6,221 bases of DNA from positions 1-6,221 of the forward strand of contig JAGBRG010000079.1 in the NCBI GenBank assembly GCA_017632495.1, in the 5' to 3' direction. Below the pieces are notes generated by a model, which worked only from the letters and a program-made list of their open reading frames with translations, did not search any database and was not told the origin of the DNA. The translations under genes were made by a program, and so were the position numbers. Source of the DNA: Spirochaetales bacterium. Lineage in GTDB: Bacteria; Spirochaetota; Spirochaetia; Sphaerochaetales; Sphaerochaetaceae. This document shows, piece by piece, positions 1 through 4,950 of the stretch (the first letter of the stretch is position 1; every line of letters begins with the position of its first letter).

Positions 1-1061
1 CCATGGACAGAGGTATCCCCTCTTCCGTTCAGGAGCGCATGGACCATGCGGTAAAAATCAGAGATGAAGCGCTTAAAGCTGGAATCAGAAAAAGCGACAT
101 CATCATCGACTGTCTGACACTTACAATCTCTGCCCAGCAGGACCAGGCTGTTAAGACCTTGGAGGCAGTACACATGGTCAAGACAGAACTTGGCCTTCAT
201 ACAACACTTGGAGTGAGTAACATCGCATTCGGACTTCCTGAAAAGACTCATGTGACTGCGGCATTTCTGACAGCCGCCCTTCATGCAGGCTTGGATCTTC
301 CGATAGTCAATCCAAACAGCCAGAGCATAGCCGATGCAATCTCATCCTACAGGGCCATAAGCGGAGAGGACAAGGACTGTCAGGCCTACATCGCCCGCTT
401 TGCCGAAAAGAAGGAAGAAAAGCCTCAAACCACAACCCAGAATCAAGGCATGGACATAGAGACTGCCATTTTAAAAGGCCTGGGCTCCGAGACGGAAAAG
501 GCCACAGAAGAGCTTTTAAAAACCATGGACCCCATGGAAGTGATAAACACAAAGCTAATTCCCGCCCTGGATATTGTGGGTGACAAGTATGAAAAACACG
601 AGCTTTTCCTACCCCAGCTGATTAACAGCGCCAACGCCGCGGGAAAAGGCTTTGACCTTATCAAAAAACGCCTTCCCAAAAAGAGCGGATCTTCCAAGGG
701 CAAGATCATTATCGCCACGGTTGAAGGCGATATACACGACATAGGAAAGAACATTGTAAAGGTTGTTCTTGAAAACTACGGCTATGATGTCATAGACCTC
801 GGAAAGGACGTACCTGTTCAGACCGTGGTTCAAAGAACAATTGAAGAAGATGCCCATCTTGTTGCCCTGTCTGCCCTTATGACAACAACTGTAGAGTCGA
901 TGAAGCGCACCATAGAGGCATTAAGGCAATCAGGCCATGTGTGCAAGGTCGTAGTAGGCGGTGCAGTCCTTACAAAAGAGTATGCTAAGATGATAGGTGC
1001 CGACTATTATGCCAAAGACCCCAAGGAGTCGGCCGATACTGCAAGGAAGGTGCTGGGATGA
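1..1061 (+). CDS. metH: Cobalamin-dependent methionine synthase, C-terminal part (pterin and B12 domains), 5' end outside window
   Basis: The frame is open to the left edge (first whole codon at 3), so the ATG at 3 is taken as internal. 352 residues are visible. Numbered from that Met, residues 1-135 are the end of a methyl-THF (pterin) binding domain, with the IIIDCLTLT and GVSNIAFGLP strands typical of MetH. Residues about 148-225 form the four-helix cap (LFLPQLINSA). Residues 233-352 are the Rossmann B12 domain: D243-x-H245-x-x-G248 supplies the lower axial His for cobalt, followed by SALMTTTVESM and VVGGAV. The role is to move methyl from methyl-THF to cob(I)alamin and on to homocysteine, in the cytosol. 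The protein stops directly after the B12 domain, so the AdoMet-binding reactivation domain of E. coli-type MetH is absent. Whether a homocysteine domain lies upstream cannot be seen. The gene overlaps the next by ATGA, so the two are surely co-transcribed. A corrinoid protein of another methyltransferase is unlikely because of the fused pterin domain. Confidence 0.93.
   Translation, partial: MDRGIPSSVQERMDHAVKIRDEALKAGIRKSDIIIDCLTLTISAQQDQAVKTLEAVHMVKTELGLHTTLGVSNIAFGLPEKTHVTAAFLTAALHAGLDLPIVNPNSQSIADAISSYRAISGEDKDCQAYIARFAEKKEEKPQTTTQNQGMDIETAILKGLGSETEKATEELLKTMDPMEVINTKLIPALDIVGDKYEKHELFLPQLINSANAAGKGFDLIKKRLPKKSGSSKGKIIIATVEGDIHDIGKNIVKVVLENYGYDVIDLGKDVPVQTVVQRTIEEDAHLVALSALMTTTVESMKRTIEALRQSGHVCKVVVGGAVLTKEYAKMIGADYYAKDPKESADTARKVLG
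1043..1050 (+). promoter_or_regulatory. Ribosome binding site of the homocysteine methyltransferase/MTHFR gene
   Basis: AAGGAAGG lies inside the last codons of metH, 7 nt before the ATG at 1058. It supports that start and the 4-nt ATGA overlap, a layout typical of translational coupling. Confidence 0.7.
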
Positions 1062-2827
1062 ATGTAAGAGAATACCTTAAGGACAACGTTCTTCTTTTAG
1101 ACGGTGCCATGGGCACCTACATCTCCATGAAGGACAGATCCTTCAGAAATCTTCCCGAAGAAGCAAATCTGGATAAACCCGATCTTGTGAAGGAGATTCA
1201 TCTTGAGTACCTGAGATCCGGTGCCATGGCAATTACCACAAACACCTTCGGTGCCAACAGGATGAACTATCCGGAAACTGCCAACACAATCATTGATGAA
1301 GGCTATAAAATCGCATCAGATGCGGCTTCTCAAAGCGGAGCCTTTGTGTTTGCAGACATAGGGCCCGTGGATGTCTCAGACCCAGAGCTTCCCGACTCGG
1401 AAAGCGCTGCCGTTGAAGAGTATATCCATATAGCACAAAGATTTCTGAATAACGGATGTGAAAACTTCATCTTTGAGACACACTCAAATACAATAGGAAT
1501 TCCAGAAGCTGCAAAGTACATAAAAAGCCAGAACAAGGATGCCTTCATAATCACATCATTTGCAGTTCTTCCCGACGGCTTTACCAGAGACGGTGTGTTT
1601 GCCTCCCAGCTTGCACAGACCATCCGAAGTTGTCCTGAAATCGATGCCTTTGGCCTTAACTGTATCCAAGATGCCGTCCATATGACGGAAACGGCAGAAA
1701 GCCTTGATATCGGAGACAAAATACTCAGCCTCAGGCCAAACGCAGGATATCCTACCGTCTTAGGTCACAGAGTCTACTATGAAGGAGACCCCATCTTCTA
1801 CGCCCAGTCTGTTGTGGACATGACAAAAATCGGGGCAAGAATCGTCGGTGGCTGCTGCGGAACAACACCGCTACACATCAAGAAGATCCGTGAGCTACTG
1901 CCCAGCATCACAACAAGAAGCGGCAAAAAGATTCAAAGCCAGGAAAGCATCCAGGACAGCGTCTTAAGCCGCTTTTGGGAAAAACTGACACTTGGCAAAA
2001 AACCCGTTGCAGTTGAACTTGACCCGCCTGAGAACGCTTCTCTTGATAAATTCATGCAAGGGGCCACAAAGCTCAAGGACGCAGGCGTGGACATTCTGAC
2101 TATCGCAGACTGCCCTATTGCCCGTGCCCGCATGGACTCAAGCATCCTTGCCTGCAAGGTCAAACGCGAGCTTGATATGGACGTACTGCCTCACATGACA
2201 TGCCGCGACCGCAACCTCAACGCCACAAAAGCCTTGCTTTTGGGCCTTTATGCCGAGCATGTTCGAAACGTCCTTCTTGTCACGGGCGACCCCATTCCCA
2301 CTGCCGAGCGCGATGAGGTCAAAAGCGTCTATCAATTCAATTCACGAAAGCTATCTGCCTTTGTCACGGAGCTTGGAAAACAGAGCCTGCCCTCGGGCTT
2401 TCACATCTTCGGGGCCCTGAACATCAACGCCCACAACTTTGATGTCCAGCTCAAACTTGCCAAGGACAAGATCAAAAACGGCATGGCAGGCCTTCTGACT
2501 CAGCCGGTTTTATCCGAAAACGCAATCAAAAACCTCAAGCGAGCCAAAGAAGAGCTTGATGCATACATCCTGGGAGGTCTGATTCCCATTGTCAGCGAGC
2601 GCAACGCGCGCTTCATGCACAGCGAGGTCAACGGAATCTATGTAGACAGCTCCATCATCAAAGCCTACCAGGGCCTTGACCGACAGCAGTCCGAGGACCT
2701 TGCAATCAAGATCACCTGCGACTTTGCAGAACAAATCAAGGACTTTGTTGACGGCTACTACATCATCACACCGTTCAACCGCACAAGCCTTGTTTCAAGG
2801 ATTCTTAGTAATCTGAAGCTAACATAA
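1058..2827 (+). CDS. yitJ: Bifunctional homocysteine S-methyltransferase / 5,10-methylenetetrahydrofolate reductase (YitJ-type)
   Basis: This 589-residue protein has two domains. Residues 1-285 are a homocysteine S-methyltransferase barrel: it opens with LLLDGAMGT, and the zinc ligands are Cys202 (GLNC) and Cys266-Cys267 (GGCCGTTP). Residues about 312-589 are a MetF-like barrel: VELDPP with Glu320 at the catalytic Glu position, LPHMTCRDRN (377-386), VLLVTGDP (405-412) and the TQPV strand (481-484). The MTHFR half reduces methylene-THF to methyl-THF with a flavin cofactor; the first half binds and activates homocysteine as methyl acceptor. The architecture and length match Bacillus YitJ and similar clostridial proteins. 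Next to a MetH piece carrying the pterin and B12 domains, this protein may supply the missing homocysteine module (inference). The start at 1058 is supported by the ATGA overlap and the SD. Arginine codons switch from AGR to CGN at the domain junction. The stop codon lies inside the end of the opposite-strand ATPase gene. Confidence 0.93.
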   Translation: MNVREYLKDNVLLLDGAMGTYISMKDRSFRNLPEEANLDKPDLVKEIHLEYLRSGAMAITTNTFGANRMNYPETANTIIDEGYKIASDAASQSGAFVFADIGPVDVSDPELPDSESAAVEEYIHIAQRFLNNGCENFIFETHSNTIGIPEAAKYIKSQNKDAFIITSFAVLPDGFTRDGVFASQLAQTIRSCPEIDAFGLNCIQDAVHMTETAESLDIGDKILSLRPNAGYPTVLGHRVYYEGDPIFYAQSVVDMTKIGARIVGGCCGTTPLHIKKIRELLPSITTRSGKKIQSQESIQDSVLSRFWEKLTLGKKPVAVELDPPENASLDKFMQGATKLKDAGVDILTIADCPIARARMDSSILACKVKRELDMDVLPHMTCRDRNLNATKALLLGLYAEHVRNVLLVTGDPIPTAERDEVKSVYQFNSRKLSAFVTELGKQSLPSGFHIFGALNINAHNFDVQLKLAKDKIKNGMAGLLTQPVLSENAIKNLKRAKEELDAYILGGLIPIVSERNARFMHSEVNGIYVDSSIIKAYQGLDRQQSEDLAIKITCDFAEQIKDFVDGYYIITPFNRTSLVSRILSNLKLT

Positions 2828-4186
2828 ATACAAATCAGAGCCTGAAATCAGATCAAAACGGCTGTCTGTGAAGGAAAACCCGGAAGAGCAGACAAAGCCT
2901 ACCCTCTTACACACCATATCAACAATTGATCTGACCTGCTTTTCCTCGGCCTCACATTCTCTGAGACTCATCGGGCTTTCGTAGAACTTCACTTCATAGA
3001 AGGCATAGCCGTCCTGATATTTAAGGACACAATCAAACTGTCCGTTTTTGTGATTCTTCTTATCATCGTACCAGAATGTTCCGAAATCAAGCACACCCTC
3101 AAGCTTTCCAGCATGAGCCATACGGACCAGATACTGGTTTGCAATCTTTTCGAATCTGTAGCTTATGAACGTATTCAAGGTACCTGAAACAGCGTTTTCA
3201 AAGAACTTTTCCGGTCCGAACTTATAAATCAGGCTGTCAAATGAAAAGACATATGTGAAATAAAAACGCATCAGATTGTCGTTTATTTCATAGAACTTCT
3301 TCTTTTTGTCATCTCCTGCATTTATTGGTACAACCTTGGATATGGTCTCCATATTGAGAAGGTTCTTCAGCTGTTTGTCCAAAAGACTTGAATCCTCAAA
3401 TCCGACCATTGAGAAGATCTCCTTGAATCTTCTTCTCGAGTTTCCGATTATCTCAAGAATGCGGATATCGAAAGCTCTCTGGATTTCTTTCAGAGCAACA
3501 TTCTCAATATATGTTCTGAAGAGGCTGTCGGGTTCAAGAACATATTCAACTATGTTCTGTTCCAAGGACTTTTCGTAATCAAGATTGCACAGGACATAGG
3601 GAGAACCACCGAAAACCGAATAGAATCTGATTTTCTCGCGGACATGAAGATCCGGAAAAAACCGTGATGCATCAAGATAATCAAACTCCTCCATATGGAT
3701 GATTTTGGTAAAACGCCCGAACAGGGGATCCGACTCTTCCAGAAGGCCTTTCATTATTGTTATATATGAACCGCAGAGAACCAGTTTGATATTATCCGGT
3801 AGTGAATCCGCCACTACCTGCATCATGGAATCCACATCTGTTTCCTTACCCGATTCCTTGAAATACTGATACTCATCCAGAATCACAACAGTTCTTTTAT
3901 TCTGAGCCTTTATGAAATCAAACAAATCATATAACGAAGCCACAGAAAAAGATGGGGAAAGACCGAATGAGAGTGCGACACTTCGGCAAAGAAGTCTCAG
4001 ATTGCCTTCAAAACTGCTTTTGACACAAAGATGATTTACGACTGTTCCGTCATAATCCATCAAAGCCTCTTGCAAAAGACGTGTCTTTCCTACCCTTCTC
4101 TTTCCATACACAAGGACAATACTTTTACTTTCAGATTTGAACTGATTCTTGAGTTCTGATAGCTCCTTTTCTCTTCCGACAAACAT
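2819..4186 (-). CDS. AAA-type ATPase, ATPase_2/DUF234 family, function unknown
   Basis: This 455-residue protein begins MFVGREKEL, the usual opening of the family. Walker A is GKRRVGKT (28-35), Walker B is VVILDE (100-105, Asp104-Glu105), and a sensor-like strand LVLCGS follows (136-141). Residues about 240-310 look like a winged-helix segment. The C-terminal part (about 340-455) is the DUF234 region: Asp385 in GQFDCVL and Glu398-x-Lys400 in FYEVKF fit a PD-(D/E)xK nuclease-like metal site, so the site appears intact. The family is known as P-loop ATPases common in archaea, Clostridia, spirochaetes and Bacteroides, often in several copies per genome; its biological role is not established. 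The start is well supported by a strong SD. It is a single-gene unit with its own promoter and repeat-rich leader. The coding sequence looks more A+T-rich than both neighbours, which hints at separate acquisition. It overlaps the methionine operon by 9 bp, tail to tail. Confidence 0.88.
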   Translation of the reverse strand: MFVGREKELSELKNQFKSESKSIVLVYGKRRVGKTRLLQEALMDYDGTVVNHLCVKSSFEGNLRLLCRSVALSFGLSPSFSVASLYDLFDFIKAQNKRTVVILDEYQYFKESGKETDVDSMMQVVADSLPDNIKLVLCGSYITIMKGLLEESDPLFGRFTKIIHMEEFDYLDASRFFPDLHVREKIRFYSVFGGSPYVLCNLDYEKSLEQNIVEYVLEPDSLFRTYIENVALKEIQRAFDIRILEIIGNSRRRFKEIFSMVGFEDSSLLDKQLKNLLNMETISKVVPINAGDDKKKKFYEINDNLMRFYFTYVFSFDSLIYKFGPEKFFENAVSGTLNTFISYRFEKIANQYLVRMAHAGKLEGVLDFGTFWYDDKKNHKNGQFDCVLKYQDGYAFYEVKFYESPMSLRECEAEEKQVRSIVDMVCKRVGFVCSSGFSFTDSRFDLISGSDLYLC

Positions 4187-4191
4187 AAAAG

Positions 4192-4200
4192 CACCTCCTG
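4192..4200 (-). promoter_or_regulatory. Strong ribosome binding site of the ATPase gene
   Basis: On the minus strand the sequence reads CAGGAGGTG, a near-perfect Shine-Dalgarno, about 5-6 nt before the ATG at 4186. It fixes the start codon. Confidence 0.85.
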
Positions 4201-4209
4201 ATGATTTTT

Positions 4210-4227
4210 ACTGAAAAATTTTTCAGT
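4210..4227. repeat. Perfect 18-bp palindrome ACTGAAAAATTTTTCAGT in the ATPase leader
   Basis: The two 9-bp arms ACTGAAAAA and TTTTTCAGT are exact inverted copies with no spacer. The palindrome lies between the predicted -10 box and the SD of the ATPase gene. A third arm copy follows at 4234-4242 in direct orientation to the right arm, 15 bp away. This arrangement fits a dimeric repressor operator with an extra half-site; an RNA hairpin with a 7-bp stem and AAUU loop is also possible. The palindrome is certain; its function is inferred. Confidence 0.6.
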
Positions 4228-4233
4228 GAACTT

Positions 4234-4242
4234 TTTTTCAGT
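4234..4242. repeat. Third copy of the ACTGAAAAA half-site, overlapping the predicted -10 box
   Basis: On the plus strand TTTTTCAGT repeats exactly the right arm of the nearby palindrome, with a 15-bp period. On the minus strand it reads ACTGAAAAA and shares its ACT with the end of the predicted TATACT -10 hexamer, so a protein bound here would block the promoter. Confidence 0.55.
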
Positions 4243-4268
4243 ATAATTACAAGCTCTGTTTTTTGCAA
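4240..4268 (-). promoter_or_regulatory. Predicted sigma-A promoter of the ATPase gene
   Basis: Read on the minus strand, TTGCAA (4268-4263, 4 of 6 to consensus) and TATACT (4245-4240, 5 of 6) are separated by exactly 17 bp. Transcription would start near 4233, giving a leader of about 45 nt that contains the palindrome and the SD. The -35 box begins just beyond the terminator of the rubredoxin operon. There is also a TATAAT on the plus strand at 4242-4247, but no plus-strand gene follows it. Confidence 0.5.
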
Positions 4269-4269
4269 G

Positions 4270-4295
4270 AAAAAAGGGACTCCGAAGAGTCCCTT
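4270..4295 (-). terminator. Intrinsic terminator of the desulfoferrodoxin-rubredoxin operon
   Basis: On the minus strand the stem AAGGGACTC / GAGTCCCTT (9 bp) closes a TTCG loop flanked by C and G, the extra-stable cUUCGg tetraloop. The stem runs straight into a T-run (six T, 4275-4270). It lies 17 nt after the rubredoxin stop codon. There is no T-run on the plus-strand side, so it works only for the minus strand. Confidence 0.9.
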
Positions 4296-4312
4296 AAGAT
4301 TCAAAGATCAAT

Positions 4313-4471
4313 TCATGCCTTGCTGAACATGTCCTTGCCTACTCCGCAAACCGGGCAGGTCCAGTCATCAGGAAGAGCCTCAAACGGTGTTCCCGGAGCG
4401 ATTCCGTTATCAGGATCGCCAACTGCAGGATCATACTCATATCCGCATGCATTACAAACGTACTTATCCAT
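4313..4471 (-). CDS. rub: Rubredoxin, 52 residues
   Basis: This short protein is complete: it begins MDKYVCNACGYEYDPAVGDP and ends VGKDMFSKA. It binds one iron through four cysteines, Cys6 and Cys9 (CNAC) and Cys39 and Cys42 (CPVC). The family's GYEYDP, GT-F and LPDDWTCPVCG signatures are all present, and the length is normal for a rubredoxin. It is a small cytosolic one-electron carrier. It lies 12 bp after desulfoferrodoxin in the same operon; rubredoxin is the established electron donor to superoxide reductase, and the same gene order (rbo-rub) is known in Desulfovibrio. The start is set by an AAAGGAG site 6 nt upstream that overlaps the desulfoferrodoxin stop codon. Confidence 0.95.
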   Translation of the reverse strand: MDKYVCNACGYEYDPAVGDPDNGIAPGTPFEALPDDWTCPVCGVGKDMFSKA

Positions 4472-4477
4472 ATTTTT

Positions 4478-4484
4478 CTCCTTT
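4478..4484 (-). promoter_or_regulatory. Ribosome binding site of rubredoxin
   Basis: The minus strand reads AAAGGAG, 6 nt before the rubredoxin ATG. Its first base is the last base of the desulfoferrodoxin stop codon, so ribosomes finishing the first gene arrive at this site. Confidence 0.75.
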
Positions 4485-4861
4485 CAGATTTCTGCTTTCC
4501 ACAGTCCGTGGAGGTTGCAGTATTCATACACGGCCACAGCCTTATCACCATCAGCTACAAGGAAAGATGCAGCAGGTTCCTGACCCGGCTTGAGGTCAAC
4601 CTTCTGATAACCTTTTTCTGTCTCAAGGATGATGAACTGAATGTAATGAGCATCCATCATAGGATGAGCAACGGAACCTACCTGAACCTTGACGAGGTTT
4701 CCCTCGACTGTAACAGCAGGTACGTGCTTTTCCTTGGCTGCATCAACTGTATTGGCTACGACCTCCTCCATCTTCTGACCACAGCACATCGGTGTGGGTG
4801 CAGCTTTTTCAGTGAGGAAGGTCACGAAATTCCCGCAATGGGCGCATTTGTAGAAAAGCAT
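4484..4861 (-). CDS. dfx: Desulfoferrodoxin (2Fe superoxide reductase)
   Basis: This 125-residue protein has the full two-iron-centre architecture. The N-terminal desulforedoxin domain holds the Fe(Cys)4 centre: Cys6 and Cys9 (CAHC) and the adjacent Cys26-Cys27 (MCCGQKM). The C-terminal neelaredoxin-type domain holds the catalytic Fe(His)4Cys centre: His46 in EKHVP, His66 in AHPM, His72 in AHYI, and Cys115 and His118 in YCNLHGLW. The Glu44-Lys45 pair next to the first His matches the known catalytic Glu-Lys. The enzyme reduces superoxide to hydrogen peroxide without making oxygen, taking electrons from rubredoxin, which is encoded directly downstream. This is a typical defence of strict anaerobes against brief air exposure. 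All ligands and the family length (about 125) are present, so it should be active. The start is supported by an AAGGAGG site with a rather short 4-nt gap. Confidence 0.96.
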   Translation of the reverse strand: MLFYKCAHCGNFVTFLTEKAAPTPMCCGQKMEEVVANTVDAAKEKHVPAVTVEGNLVKVQVGSVAHPMMDAHYIQFIILETEKGYQKVDLKPGQEPAASFLVADGDKAVAVYEYCNLHGLWKAEI

Positions 4862-4865
4862 AGAG

Positions 4866-4872
4866 CCTCCTT
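4866..4872 (-). promoter_or_regulatory. Ribosome binding site of desulfoferrodoxin
   Basis: The minus strand reads AAGGAGG with 4 nt before the ATG at 4861. The match is very strong though the spacing is slightly short; it confirms the start. Confidence 0.75.
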
Positions 4873-4886
4873 AGAATTAACAGGAA

Positions 4887-4915
4887 AAGATAGAAAACAC
4901 CACAATCCCTGTCTA
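4887..4915 (-). promoter_or_regulatory. Possible promoter of the dfx-rub operon
   Basis: On the minus strand TAGACA (4915-4910, 5 of 6 to the -35 consensus) and TATCTT (4892-4887, 4 of 6 to the -10) are exactly 17 bp apart. They would give a leader of roughly 20 nt. The -10 match is moderate. The hexamer GATAGA occurs at 4917-4912 and 4926-4921 on this strand and once inverted at 4889-4894, so the -35 and -10 boxes each overlap one arm of an inverted repeat. No clear terminator for the upstream phosphorylase gene is visible in this 89-bp gap, so read-through into dfx is also possible. Confidence 0.35.
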
Positions 4916-4950
4916 TCTACTCTATCACACATTGAGGCTATTTCGTATCT

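Noticed and set aside
3..5. ATG at position 3 as the start of metH
   Set aside because: The sequence begins in the middle of the pterin-binding domain, so the real start must lie to the left of the window.
1062..1067. Start-stop pair ATGTAA directly after the ATGA overlap
   Set aside because: It looks like a minimal open frame in the +1 frame, but it arises by chance from the codons for Asn-Val-Arg and the SD spacing favours the ATG at 1058.
1330..1719. Minus-strand open frame of 129 codons inside the homocysteine methyltransferase domain
   Set aside because: It is a shadow of the conserved coding strand, and the translation looks low in structure.
3306..3578. Plus-strand open frame of 90 codons inside the ATPase gene
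   Set aside because: It is antisense to the ATPase winged-helix region, with no domain signature.
4210..4238. Palindrome followed by seven T on the plus strand, read as a terminator
   Set aside because: The stem is almost all A-T and would be weak, and no plus-strand gene ends upstream of it. An operator or leader hairpin for the ATPase gene fits better.
4242..4247. Perfect TATAAT on the plus strand
   Set aside because: No plausible -35 was matched to it and there is no plus-strand gene downstream; it is the back side of the ATPase promoter.
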